NCBI GenBank assembly: GCA_050330095.1
Contig: JBHJOC010000052.1
Location: 1-42,520 of the forward strand
Length of the DNA stretch: 42,520 bases
Direction: 5' to 3'
Source: JBCBWG01 sp036804185
GTDB taxonomy: Bacteria > Pseudomonadota > Alphaproteobacteria > Rhizobiales > Hyphomicrobiaceae
Shown: positions 33,167-41,382 of the stretch, in pieces
How the letters are laid out: each line of letters begins with the position of its first letter
How positions within the stretch are numbered: the stretch's first letter is position 1
Translations under genes and position numbers: made by a program
Notes under the pieces: model-generated
What the model saw: only the letters and a program-made list of their open reading frames with translations
Databases searched by the model: none
What the model was told of the DNA's origin: nothing

Positions 33167-33907
33167 ATGTCCGACCGATCCTCCCCAGTCATTTCTCTTG
33201 CCGACGTTACGTTGACGTTGACCAGCAAGGCCGGTGCCGTTCCGATCTTGCGCGGCATCACGCTCGACCTTGCCGCTGGACGCTCGGTGGCCATCGTCGG
33301 TCCATCCGGGTCGGGCAAGACCTCGCTGCTCATGGTCATGTCAGGGCTCGAACGCGCAACGTCTGGCACGGTCAAGGTCGTCGCTGAAGATTTTCAGGCT
33401 CTTTCCGAAGATCAGCTGGCGGCCGTGCGCGGTCGTGACATCGGGATCGTGTTTCAGTCTTTTCACCTGATCCCAACAATGACGGCGCTTGAGAATGTTG
33501 CACTTCCTCTCGAGTTGACCGGTCGAGCTGACGGAGTGGACCGGGCGAAGGCCTGCCTCGCTGATGTTGGGCTTGGGCACCGGCTCGATCACTACCCGTC
33601 CCAGTTGTCAGGTGGCGAGCAGCAGCGCGTTGCCCTGGCGCGGGCGATCGCTCCGCAACCAAAGATTCTGTTTGCAGATGAGCCGACGGGCAACCTCGAC
33701 AAGGCGACGGGCGAGCAGGTCATCGACCTCATGTTCGCGTTGCAGCGTCGCGCCGGCGCGACGCTCGTGCTGATCACGCACGATGAAGCCCTTGCAAACC
33801 GGTGCGACGATCTGGTGCGCATGGCTGACGGCCTCGTGCAAGACGTTCGCATGGGCGCCTCAGATGGGGCCGCGCCAGCCCGTGCTGCAGCGGAGGCCGC
33901 GGAATGA
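33167..33907 (+). CDS. ABC transporter ATP-binding protein, YbbA/LolD type
   Basis: 246-residue ATPase of the MacB/LolD/YbbA group. Walker A GPSGSGKT is at 45-52, the Q-loop is in VFQSFHLIPTMTALENV, the signature LSGGEQQ at 147-153, and Walker B ILFADEP at 167-173, followed by the H-loop LITHDE. ATG 33167 with GAAGG seven bases upstream is preferred over the longer frame from 33089. The C-terminal tail is Ala-rich. It overlaps the permease gene by four bases (ATGA), so subunits are made together. With divergent tesA, the likely role is export or extraction of a lipid-like substrate; the substrate is not known. Confidence 0.94.
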   Translation: MSDRSSPVISLADVTLTLTSKAGAVPILRGITLDLAAGRSVAIVGPSGSGKTSLLMVMSGLERATSGTVKVVAEDFQALSEDQLAAVRGRDIGIVFQSFHLIPTMTALENVALPLELTGRADGVDRAKACLADVGLGHRLDHYPSQLSGGEQQRVALARAIAPQPKILFADEPTGNLDKATGEQVIDLMFALQRRAGATLVLITHDEALANRCDDLVRMADGLVQDVRMGASDGAAPARAAAEAAE

Positions 33908-36507
33908 GCGTTGTGACAGCAGGACGCGCACGGGACTTTGGCTCATCGGAGACCTCGGCGGCATCGCTGGGCTGGGTGAGATCGGTTGGACTGGTCGTGC
34001 GGCTTGCCGCCCGAGAGCTGCGTTCAGGATTGTCCGGCTTCGGAATACTGATCGCATGCGTCGCGCTTGGTGTCGGGGTGATCACGGCGGTTGGTTCCCT
34101 CGCCGATGCGGTGCTCGATGGCTTCCAACGTCAAGGTCGCACGTTGCTCGGTGGCGATGTGTCACTAACGCGTGTCCACAAGCGTGCCGAGCCAGACGAA
34201 CTCGCGCGGCTGTCGGCAGGGACAACCGTTTCTGAGGTTGCGTTTCTGCGCTCGATGGCGCGTACCCCCGATGGAGCGGACCAGTCGCTGATCGAGCTCA
34301 AGGGTGTCGACGATTTCTACCCGCTTGTCGGTACCTTCAAGATCAAAGGCGATCGCACGTTGCCGGACGCGCTCGCGGCGTCGATGGCGGCGGTCGTGGC
34401 GCCGTCCCTGCTCGACCAGTTGCAGCTGCGGGTTGGCGACGCGTTCAAGGTCGGTGACGCTGAATTCGTTGTCGCAGGTGTGATCGAGGACGAACCCGAC
34501 AAGATCGCCAATCGGATGCCGTTCGGACCACGGGTCGTCGTGCGCCTAGCCGCGCTGGAGCAAACCGGCCTGGTCCAGCCGGGCTCATTGATCTACTGGC
34601 GATATTCCCTCACCGGGCGCGACGGTGCGGAGCTTGCCGAGGGCACCGTGACAGAAGGGGACCTATCGCGCTGGCGCAGCGACGGGTTCATCGTTCGCGA
34701 TCGTTCGAGCCCATCGCCGGAAATCGAACGGAGTCTCGATCGCCTGCGGCAGTTTCTGGTCCTTCTCGGCCTGACAGCGCTGCTCGTCGGTGGAGTTGGC
34801 GTTGCAAATGCCGTCTCCGCGTTCATCGACAAGCGCAGGAAAGTGATCGCCACGTACAAGAGTGTCGGCGCGTCTTCGCATTTGGTGTTCCTTGTGATGC
34901 TGACGCAGATCACGGTCGTCGCCTTAATCGGCATCGCCTTCGGGCTCGCCGCTGGCCTCTCCGTCCCTGCGATCATCTCGGTGCTTTATGGATCCATCTT
35001 GCCGATTGAGCTCACGCCGACCGTTGGCCTCACGAGCATCGGTACCGGTGTCGCCTATGGGCTCCTGATTGCGCTCTTGTTCACGATCTGGCCCTTGGGT
35101 CAGGCCGAGCGGATCACGCCCGCGAGCCTGTTTCGCAATGAGACCGGGGCCGGCGTGGTGCTGCCGAGCCGCCGTGTCATGGCCGCGACGGGTCTGGTTG
35201 GCGCGCTACTTGTCATTTTCGCGGTGCTCGCCTCTGGTACGCCGCGGATCGCGCTCGGCTTCCTCGGAGGGGCTGCAATCATCCTCGGCCTTTTCTGGCT
35301 GCTCGGGACGGGCGTAACGTGGGCAGCCCGCCGCCTGCCGAGGCCGCGCCGACCGGAAGTTGCACTCGCCATGACGGGGATCGGCTCACCGGGTGGTTTG
35401 ACCCGCTCGGTGATCGTTTCTCTTGGTGCCGGACTTTCGTTGCTGGTCGCAGTCGCGCTGGTGGACCGTTCGCTGCTCGAGGAACTCGGCGGGCGATTGC
35501 CGGAAAACAGCCCGAATTATTTCGCCGTCGACATTGCACGGCCGGATGTCGAGGTCTTCGAAAAGACCGTCCGCGAGATCGTGCCCGATGCACGCATTGA
35601 CACGGCGCCCATGTTGCGCGGCCGCATCGTTGCCATCAAGGGCGTGCCCGCGGATAAGGCTATCATCGACCCGGAGGCCGCGTGGGTTCTGAACGGTGAC
35701 CGCGGCCTGAGCTTCTCGGCCACGCTTCCGCAAGGCTCGACGCTCATCGATGGCGCGTGGTGGCCCGATGATTATGATGGGCCGCCACAGGTGTCGTTCG
35801 CGGCAGATCTCGCGCGAGAAATGCGCCTCGGCATTGGCGATACGGTCACCGTGAACGTGCTCGGCCGAAACATCACCGCAGAGATCGCGAACCTTCGACG
35901 AATCGAGTGGGAGAGCCTTGCGATCAATTTCGTCATGGTATTCACGCCCAATACGCTCGCAGCGGCGCCCTACAATACACTGGCGACGGTGACTCTACCG
36001 GCAGAGGCCGGGCCGCAGGTCGAGGCCGCGGTCGGTCGCGCGCTCGGTCGTGCCCTGCCGACGGTCACCGTGGTCAGCGTCAAGGAGGCCGTGGCGGCGT
36101 TTTCCGGCGTGTTCGCCAACATTATGACGGCGGTCCGCGCAGCGGCGCTCTTGACGTTGCTTGCAGGCGCACTCGTCCTGGCTGGGGCCCTTGCGACAGC
36201 GCAGCGCAGGCGGATGCTCCAGTCCGTGATCTTGAAGTGCATTGGTGCGACGCGGCGGAAGCAGCTCGCCGCTCATGCGTTGGAGTATGGGGTGTTGGCC
36301 GTCGTAGCCGCGCTCCTCTCGATCTTACTCGGTGGCGTTGCGGCCTGGATCGTGACGACCGTGGTGCTCAAGGTCGCTTTCACGCTGTCGGTGACGGCGC
36401 TGCTGGGCGCGGTTGGAGTTGCCCTGGCGCTGATCCTTCTGTTGGGTGGTGTAGGCACATGGCGGGTTCTGGAGGCAAAACCCATACCGTTCCTGCGAAA
36501 CTTGTAG
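33904..36507 (+). CDS. FtsX-family ABC exporter permease, YbbP type
   Basis: 867 residues. Large permease with an N-terminal transmembrane helix, a first periplasmic MacB-like domain (SLTRVHKRAEPDELARL to about 270), and a set of transmembrane segments carrying the first FtsX domain around 280-430. A middle hydrophobic pair (about 440-480), a second periplasmic domain, and a second FtsX domain near the C-terminus (ALVLAGALATAQRRRMLQSVILKCIGATRR) follow. This double-FtsX layout and size fit YbbP-type rather than LolC/E or MacB. It pairs with the ATPase immediately upstream. The 226-residue frame inside its 3' part is a shadow. Confidence 0.93.
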   Translation: MSVVTAGRARDFGSSETSAASLGWVRSVGLVVRLAARELRSGLSGFGILIACVALGVGVITAVGSLADAVLDGFQRQGRTLLGGDVSLTRVHKRAEPDELARLSAGTTVSEVAFLRSMARTPDGADQSLIELKGVDDFYPLVGTFKIKGDRTLPDALAASMAAVVAPSLLDQLQLRVGDAFKVGDAEFVVAGVIEDEPDKIANRMPFGPRVVVRLAALEQTGLVQPGSLIYWRYSLTGRDGAELAEGTVTEGDLSRWRSDGFIVRDRSSPSPEIERSLDRLRQFLVLLGLTALLVGGVGVANAVSAFIDKRRKVIATYKSVGASSHLVFLVMLTQITVVALIGIAFGLAAGLSVPAIISVLYGSILPIELTPTVGLTSIGTGVAYGLLIALLFTIWPLGQAERITPASLFRNETGAGVVLPSRRVMAATGLVGALLVIFAVLASGTPRIALGFLGGAAIILGLFWLLGTGVTWAARRLPRPRRPEVALAMTGIGSPGGLTRSVIVSLGAGLSLLVAVALVDRSLLEELGGRLPENSPNYFAVDIARPDVEVFEKTVREIVPDARIDTAPMLRGRIVAIKGVPADKAIIDPEAAWVLNGDRGLSFSATLPQGSTLIDGAWWPDDYDGPPQVSFAADLAREMRLGIGDTVTVNVLGRNITAEIANLRRIEWESLAINFVMVFTPNTLAAAPYNTLATVTLPAEAGPQVEAAVGRALGRALPTVTVVSVKEAVAAFSGVFANIMTAVRAAALLTLLAGALVLAGALATAQRRRMLQSVILKCIGATRRKQLAAHALEYGVLAVVAALLSILLGGVAAWIVTTVVLKVAFTLSVTALLGAVGVALALILLLGGVGTWRVLEAKPIPFLRNL

Positions 36508-36639
36508 CCGGGACGGGACGCCGACGGCCACCACGCGGCAGTCGTTTGATCGCAGCGTCCAGGCGGCACTGCAGGCTGGACAAATAGCCACACAACCGGT
36601 TCAACCGCGGCGGCTGGAGATTTTGTTGAATTCACGTGG

Positions 36640-36769
36640 TTGCCATGGCGTTAGTAATCCCTACCTCTAGGGGAGGGGTTTGAGCTTAGCGGCTTGAAAA
36701 GCAGCCCGGCGCCCAGCATATTAGTGAGTGGAAATCTCCGCCCACGCTGTAACTCATGGGGACTGACAG
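36640..36769 (+). ncRNA. Possible ybhL-type structured leader upstream of the BI-1 gene
   Basis: The 262-base gap before the Bax-inhibitor gene has a GCCATGGC palindrome (36642-36649) and a purine/pyrimidine block ACCTCTAGGGGAGGGG that can fold (AATCCC 36656-36661 with GGGGTT 36675-36680 around a CC-TCTA-GG tip). A conserved RNA motif called ybhL has been described upstream of alphaproteobacterial members of this gene family. I cannot verify the match to its consensus from memory, and the promoter at 36694 would place part of this block upstream of the start site. Confidence 0.4.
36694..36722 (+). promoter_or_regulatory. Candidate promoter of the BI-1 gene
   Basis: TTGAAA (36694-36699) and CATATT (36717-36722) are separated by exactly 17 bases, a good housekeeping-sigma match (5/6 and 4/6). 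The -35 is preceded by C (CTTGAAA), which also resembles heat-shock promoters. Transcription would begin near 36729, about 40 bases before the ATG. Confidence 0.5.
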
Positions 36770-37537
36770 ATGGTGCAAAACAGAGGGTATGCTCAGCCGA
36801 CCGCCACGAGGGTCGACGGTGTCGTCGATCCCGGCCTCCGCGCGTATATGCTGGGCGTTTACAACTACATGACCGCGGGCGTCGCGCTCACGGGCGCGGT
36901 CGCTTATGGAATGTACGCGGCGCTGACCACGTCCAACCCTGCGGACGCGGTCGCGCGCCTTCCGAACGGCACGCTCCTGACGGAGCTCGGCCAATCGGTC
37001 TACGGGTCACCGCTGATGTGGGTGATCGTGCTGGCGCCGCTGGCGTTCATTCTCTTCATGTCGTTCGCACGCATGAGCGCTGCGACGGCACAGATGACAT
37101 TCTGGGCTTTCGCGGCTGTGATGGGCCTGTCGATGTCGACGATCTTCCTGCGCTATACGGGCGTGTCGATCGTGCAGATGTTCTTCATCACCGCGGCGGC
37201 GTTCTCGGCGCTGAGCCTTTATGGCTACACAACGAAGAAGGACCTGTCCGGCTGGGGCTCATTCCTGATCATGGGTGTGGTGGGCATCATCATCGCAGCC
37301 CTGCTCAACCTGTTCTTGCAGTCTGGCGCGCTCCAGTTCGCGATCTCCGTGATCGGTGTCCTGGTGTTTGCAGGTCTGACTGCATACGACACGCAGCGGA
37401 TCAAGGATGAGTACTACATGGTGTCTGGTGATGGTGAGGCGATGGCGAAGGCATCGATCTTCGGCGCTCTTTCCCTCTACCTCGACTTCGTGAACATGTT
37501 CCAGTTCCTGCTGGCGCTGTTCGGCGACCGCGAGTAA
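36770..37537 (+). CDS. Bax inhibitor-1/YccA family membrane protein
   Basis: 255-residue inner-membrane protein with about seven transmembrane helices. Family blocks: LRAYMLGVYNYMTAGVALTGAVAYGMYA at the first helix, TFWAFAAVMGLSMSTIFLRYTGVSIVQMFFITAAAF, the GLTAYDTQRIKDEYY loop with the conserved Asp, and the terminal GALSLYLDFVNMFQFLLALFG. Relatives (YbhL, YccA, BsYetJ) are linked to calcium leak or to modulation of FtsH proteolysis. ATG 36770 follows a GGACTGACAG ribosome-site region. The gene is monocistronic, with its own promoter candidate, a possible structured leader and a strong terminator. Confidence 0.95.
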   Translation: MVQNRGYAQPTATRVDGVVDPGLRAYMLGVYNYMTAGVALTGAVAYGMYAALTTSNPADAVARLPNGTLLTELGQSVYGSPLMWVIVLAPLAFILFMSFARMSAATAQMTFWAFAAVMGLSMSTIFLRYTGVSIVQMFFITAAAFSALSLYGYTTKKDLSGWGSFLIMGVVGIIIAALLNLFLQSGALQFAISVIGVLVFAGLTAYDTQRIKDEYYMVSGDGEAMAKASIFGALSLYLDFVNMFQFLLALFGDRE

Positions 37538-37565
37538 TCCCAGACTGTCGCGAAGTGGTTCATGG

Positions 37566-37599
37566 AGGCCCGCTCGTCGAGAGCGGGCCTTTCTTGTTT
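37566..37599 (+). terminator. Strong intrinsic terminator after the BI-1 gene
   Basis: Perfect 10-bp stem AGGCCCGCTC/GAGCGGGCCT (37566-37575 with 37581-37590), 5-base loop GTCGA, then TTCTTGTTT. It lies 28 bases after the BI-1 stop. Confidence 0.9.
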
Positions 37600-37682
37600 G
37601 CAACGGTCGCAGGCGTGGAAGCGTGACGGCCGAGCCCGCTTGTGTCGGGCGCCGCTAATGGGCTGCTGCGGCGACATCACGC

Positions 37683-38372
37683 TTATATCGGAGCGCGCGC
37701 GACCAGAAACGCGCGGATGTCGCGCCCGGGCTTGGACCCGTGGCGTTCCTCCGCGACGATCTCGAACCCGCTCTGGCGGACGAGCGCCGCCAGTTCAGTC
37801 CCTGAAAACACCCTTACATCTGGCGCCTTTCCGATCAGACGCGCGATGGGCAGCGCAAGGTACGGGATCACAACATTCATTTCGGCAAGGCACGGTGTCT
37901 TCGTGATCAGTAGACCGCCAGGCTTCAGGCTCTCGCGGAGAGAAGCGAGCGTGCCCGGCAGGTCGGTGACGAGGTGCAGAACGTTGAAAGCCAGGATGGC
38001 GTCGAACGATTGCCCGTGGAAACGGCGATCACCGGCCCAGGCGTGGCCAAGCTCCAGATTGGCCACGTCCGCGTCGCACGCTTTCTCCCTCGCAATCTTG
38101 ATCATTTCGAGCGAGGCATCGGTCGCTGAGAGATGCCCAACGTGGGCGGCGAGCCGAAGTGCTGTGGTTGCAGTTCCGCAACCAATTTCAAGCACGCGGT
38201 CGTTTTTGCTCAAGAATTCGACCGTGCGTGCGAGAGTTCGCTCATACCCGCCAGCGTCCGCAATCGCGTCGGATGCGTATTTCCGCGCGGTTCGGTCCCA
38301 GAATGGCGCCGTTTGAGGCGCGGGCGTAGCGCGCTTGCCTGGAGTGTCCAGGACATCTGTTTGGGGTTTCAT
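37683..38372 (-). CDS. Class I SAM-dependent methyltransferase
   Basis: 229-residue small-molecule methyltransferase with the SAM motif VLEIGCGTA at 60-68, LSATDASLEMIKIAREKA (motif II acidic residue), and FDAILAFNVLHLVTDL with LRESLKPGGLLI (motifs III/IV), as in the UbiE/Methyltransf_11 group. The substrate is unknown; the C-terminal half has a hydrophobic YLALPIARLIGKAPDVRVFSG segment. The frame extends to 38459, but ATG 38372 has AAGGAG seven bases upstream, which settles the start. It is divergent from a LysR regulator with 73 bases between the starts, the usual arrangement for a regulator and its target. Confidence 0.9.
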   Translation of the reverse strand: MKPQTDVLDTPGKRATPAPQTAPFWDRTARKYASDAIADAGGYERTLARTVEFLSKNDRVLEIGCGTATTALRLAAHVGHLSATDASLEMIKIAREKACDADVANLELGHAWAGDRRFHGQSFDAILAFNVLHLVTDLPGTLASLRESLKPGGLLITKTPCLAEMNVVIPYLALPIARLIGKAPDVRVFSGTELAALVRQSGFEIVAEERHGSKPGRDIRAFLVARAPI

Positions 38373-38424
38373 CACGGGGCTCCTTTCGGCCCCAGATAGC
38401 CAGTCATATCCAACGCGGCATATT

Positions 38425-38436
38425 GCCGAATTCGGC
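38425..38436. promoter_or_regulatory. 12-base palindrome between methyltransferase and LysR genes
   Basis: GCCGAATTCGGC, a perfect palindrome in the 73-base divergent gap, ten bases before the chosen LysR start. Candidate operator for the LysR protein; it does not fit T-N11-A exactly. Confidence 0.4.
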
Positions 38437-38445
38437 CGGATCGAT

Positions 38446-39339
38446 ATGCATTTATGCATGGAACCAATCGCTTGGCACCAGCTGCGATCCTTTCTGGCGG
38501 TCTCGGAAGCTGGGTCACTTTCGGCCGCTGCACGTCGGCTCGGGCTGACACAGCCAACGCTTGGCCGGCAGATTGCCGCTCTCGAGGCTCAGCTCGGTGT
38601 TTTGCTTTTCGATCGCGTCGGCAAGCGACTGGTGGCGACTGACGCGGGGCTCGCATTGCTCAAACACGCAAGGGCGATGGGCGAGGCCGCTGATCATCTC
38701 GCGTTGGCGGCAAGGGGATTATCGCAGTCGGTCGAAGGACGCGTGACTGTTTCAGCCAGCGATGCGGTTGCGGCCTACCTGCTTCCACCGGTCGTCGAGC
38801 TCATTCGCGTTGCTGCGCCCCGCCTCGTCATCGAAGTCATTGCGTCAAATGCATTGAGCGATTTGAAGCGCCGGCAGGCTGACATCGCAATCCGTCACGT
38901 CAGGCCAACGGACCCCGATCTGTTTGCACGCTTGCTGCGCGAAACCGAAGCGCAGTTCTATGCGTCCGGCTCCTGGGTCAGGCGCAATGGCAATCCCGCC
39001 TCAGCAAGCGACCTCAACGGCGCCATGTTTATCGGTCTCAGCGGCGATGAGGGCTATGCCGATGTGCTGCGAACGATTGGCCTGGACTTGCCGCCAAACC
39101 GGCTCCCCGTACGATCGGAAAACTCGATCGTCAGTTGGGAAATGGCGCGCAGGGGCCTCGGCATTTGCGCAATGCTCAAGGACGTAGCCCGCCTGAGCCC
39201 AGACATGGTGCGCGTTCTGGCTGCGATGCCCGCAATCAAGGTGCCGCTGTGGCTCGTCACCCACCGTGAGATCCAGACGAGCCGGCGGATCCGCATTGTC
39301 TTCGACGCCATCGCCGACGCACTCACGGTCGGATCGTGA
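38446..39339 (+). CDS. LysR-family transcriptional regulator
   Basis: 297 residues. The winged HTH is at about residues 5-65: WHQLRSFLAVSEAGSLSAAARRLGLTQPTLGRQIAALEAQLGVLLFDR, a textbook LTTR start, followed by the linker helix and an effector-binding domain (VTVSASDAVAAYLLPPVVELI onward; ADIAIRHVRPTDPDL, then GLGICAML). ATG 38446 with a GGCCGGA upstream is preferred; ATG 38458 is possible, and the frame to 38335 overlaps the divergent gene. The likely target is the divergent methyltransferase gene; the effector is unknown. Confidence 0.94.
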   Translation: MHLCMEPIAWHQLRSFLAVSEAGSLSAAARRLGLTQPTLGRQIAALEAQLGVLLFDRVGKRLVATDAGLALLKHARAMGEAADHLALAARGLSQSVEGRVTVSASDAVAAYLLPPVVELIRVAAPRLVIEVIASNALSDLKRRQADIAIRHVRPTDPDLFARLLRETEAQFYASGSWVRRNGNPASASDLNGAMFIGLSGDEGYADVLRTIGLDLPPNRLPVRSENSIVSWEMARRGLGICAMLKDVARLSPDMVRVLAAMPAIKVPLWLVTHREIQTSRRIRIVFDAIADALTVGS

Positions 39340-39389
39340 CGTCGCCCAGGTTGACTCGCTGGGAGCGTCCCATTGCGTGCAAGCCCCGT

Positions 39390-39830
39390 TCAATCGACGA
39401 CCCGTATGCGCTTGTCGATCGCGCCTAGCACGCGCTCAAGATCGTGGCCCCGCTTCAGCACCAGCCCAGTCTGGCTCACGATGCTGTAGGCGCCTTGCTT
39501 GCGGGCAAGTTTCGGCTGTTTTTCGATCCGATACAGCGGCATCTCGCTCGTGCGGCGAAACACGGAGAACGTCGCTTTTTCGCGGCCGAGATCAATTGCG
39601 TAGTCGCGCCACTCGCCGCTGGCAACCTTTCGGCCGTAAACGTTCAAGATCGCATTTAATTCCTGCCGGGTGAACGATGCACGCGGTGGTTGGGCGCTCT
39701 GGCGGGCTGCGACAGCCCCATTTGACGAGGTAATCGAGATCGCGTCTGGGATCATGTCCGGCCGGGCCGCGGTCTCGTCGTTGGATGCGACGAGGCGCGG
39801 CCGGCGCTGTATTTCGTCGAGATCGCTCAA
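39390..39830 (-). CDS. DUF2794 family protein
   Basis: 146-residue protein of unknown function confined to alphaproteobacteria. The domain occupies the C-terminal 95 residues: FTRQELNAILNVYGRKVASGEWRDYAIDLG, then FSVFRRTSEMPLYRIEKQPKLARKQGAYSIV and LKRGHDLERVL, a very conserved set of blocks. The start is uncertain: TTG 39830, with AAGGGGG upstream, gives an acidic lead-in; ATG 39755 is an alternative; the frame continues to 39953. It is convergent with the LysR gene, 50 bases away, and I see no operon partner. Confidence 0.9.
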   Translation of the reverse strand: MSDLDEIQRRPRLVASNDETAARPDMIPDAISITSSNGAVAARQSAQPPRASFTRQELNAILNVYGRKVASGEWRDYAIDLGREKATFSVFRRTSEMPLYRIEKQPKLARKQGAYSIVSQTGLVLKRGHDLERVLGAIDKRIRVVD

Positions 39831-40403
39831 AGGCGCCCCCTTGTTGCGTCCGAGACCCGCTGCCCGCCATGTCGCCAACGCGTACGGACATCTCGGGTTC
39901 GGTCGTGCAGGATCGGGCGAGCAGCCGCGAAATTCAAGCGCGAAACGTAGCAAGGCCCGCCTTGAGGTCCGGCTGCGAGGAAAGCAACGGACGTGCTGGT
40001 GATCGCAGCCGTGGCCTGCCGCGCTAAAGTCGCACGTCAGCCGCCACCGCGTCGTTCCCGCTTTCCGCAGTTCGGTTCGGCGCCCGACAAGAGTGACACA
40101 CGAAGTTCAGAAAGCGGGCTCGAGTGATTGTGGCGCGACACCGAACGAGCTTTCGAAATGGCCAGTTCATCTATCGTAACGAAACGTAATATTGATCACG
40201 GATTGGACATCATCTGATCAACCTGATGCCGGAATGATCCGTCAGCATCTGAATGGTTAGGGTCGCAACGGCGCTGAAAATGTTTCGGGTTTCAGCCCCC
40301 AGTCCCATCCGGAACGTCTCTCCGCGGTGCCGGGCAACCCTACGCTTCAACGACATGCGCGGCCTTTACCCCGAAAGGCTGCGCATGTCCGTTTCCTGCG
40401 TTC
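39831..40403. other. Noncoding stretch with structured elements
   Basis: About 570 bases between DUF2794 and DUF1223 with no supportable gene. An AT-richer patch around 40160-40200 includes TAATAT. From about 40258 the plus strand could fold: TAGGGT (40258-40263) with ACCCTA (40337-40342), an inner GCTGAAA/TTTCAGC hairpin (40272-40296), then the strong hairpin at 40352. This could be a small RNA or 3' elements of the DUF1223 transcript. I do not recognise an Rfam family. Confidence 0.5.
40352..40389. repeat. Long near-perfect hairpin (16-bp stem)
   Basis: Arms GACATGCGCGGCCTTT and AAAGGCTGCGCATGTC pair over 16 bp with one G-U, loop ACCCCG. It starts 14 bases beyond the DUF1223 stop, so it may end that transcript, but neither side carries a convincing T tract (GTTGAAGC on minus, CGTTTCCTG on plus). 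It may instead belong to a small RNA or a dispersed palindromic repeat. Confidence 0.75.
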
Positions 40404-41186
40404 TCAATCGCGGGCGGTGACAATCCATTCCGCCGTGAGGATGTGGCCGCTGTCGTTATCCTGCAAGAATATCAGGCAGACATCGCCAGCGGCTTCCAGG
40501 ACGGGGTCGATCGCGAACGTCAGGGTCAGCGACTGGCCAGTCCATCGCCCGATCGGCACGAGTGTTCGAACCACGTTGGCGTACTCGATTTCCCGTCCTT
40601 CGTTCTCGCCACGTTCGATCTTGGCGCTGGCTTTTGGACTGACGGTGGCTAGCCACACCGTCGCGCCGGTCCCCTGGTAGCCGTCGACCCCAGTGGCGTG
40701 GACTTCCATCGCGTGCGGCTGCTTTTGAAATCTGAGAGACGGGGAAGGCCGGCTTGTATTCTGAGCAGCCTTCACAAGGGCATCGACCGCCGCAACGTCA
40801 CTGCCCACCGTCTGATATGCGCCGCCGACGACGACCTGTGGGGTATAGACCCGCCAGCTCGAATTGGCGCGTGAGTAGCTGCGCTGGCGTTCGCTGAACG
40901 CTGCCTGTGCGAATGTGTCTCGCCAGCCAAGGTAATCCCAGTAGTCAACGTGGTACGAGATGGCGATGATGTCGCCGCGTTGTGCGAGCGCTGCCAGGTT
41001 CGCGTCTGCCGGGGGGCAAGATGAACATCCTTGGCTCGTGAACAACTCGACGACAACTTTTCGCGAGTCGGCTTCGGCTCGCGTTGGATTGGCGAGAGCG
41101 AGAGCGAGGCAGAACGTGAGGCCACACACAAGGCCGGACATGAGATCCCGCGACGCAGCGGCTCTCAGGTGTCGCGTGCCGCGCAT
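40404..41186 (-). CDS. DUF1223 thioredoxin-like secreted protein
   Basis: 260 residues. A signal sequence with a hydrophobic core at about 17-31 (SGLVCGLTFCLALALA) precedes the mature part. The thioredoxin-like start is VVVELFTSQGCSSCPPADANL, with the CSSC redox pair at 54-57, then AISYHVDYWDYLGW and YTPQVVVGG with a cis-Pro-like position, all DUF1223 hallmarks. The function is unknown; the fold suggests a periplasmic thiol-disulfide role. The frame extends to 41213, but ATG 41186 has a strong GGAGG eight bases upstream. It lies downstream of acnA, separated from it by that gene's terminator, an arrangement common in Rhizobiales. Confidence 0.92.
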   Translation of the reverse strand: MRGTRHLRAAASRDLMSGLVCGLTFCLALALANPTRAEADSRKVVVELFTSQGCSSCPPADANLAALAQRGDIIAISYHVDYWDYLGWRDTFAQAAFSERQRSYSRANSSWRVYTPQVVVGGAYQTVGSDVAAVDALVKAAQNTSRPSPSLRFQKQPHAMEVHATGVDGYQGTGATVWLATVSPKASAKIERGENEGREIEYANVVRTLVPIGRWTGQSLTLTFAIDPVLEAAGDVCLIFLQDNDSGHILTAEWIVTARD

Positions 41187-41295
41187 TGGCCAGTCCTCCA
41201 TCCGACACCTCAACTGGAGTAGAGATGGTCACGCCAGGCGGCCAACACCAAACACAATTGCGTCATTGATCAGCGCACACATGGTGCAGGTCGCG

Positions 41296-41330
41296 AAAAA
41301 TCAACCGAGGCTCTGCGAGCCTCAGTTGAT
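41296..41330 (-). terminator. Intrinsic terminator of acnA
   Basis: On the minus strand: stem ATCAAC-(mismatch)-GAGGCT with AGCCTC-(mismatch)-GTTGAT (13 positions, one mismatch), loop of 5, followed by a T tract (A run at 41296-41300 on plus). It lies 53 bases after the acnA stop. Confidence 0.85.
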
Positions 41331-41382
41331 GCCATAAGCCGACCCAATACCCAACCGCCAGGCCGAGGGCTCGTTGATGGTG

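Noticed and set aside
35907..36587. 226-codon plus-strand frame
   Set aside because: Out-of-frame shadow within the FtsX-type permease; composition is Arg/Gly-rich and no family is recognisable.
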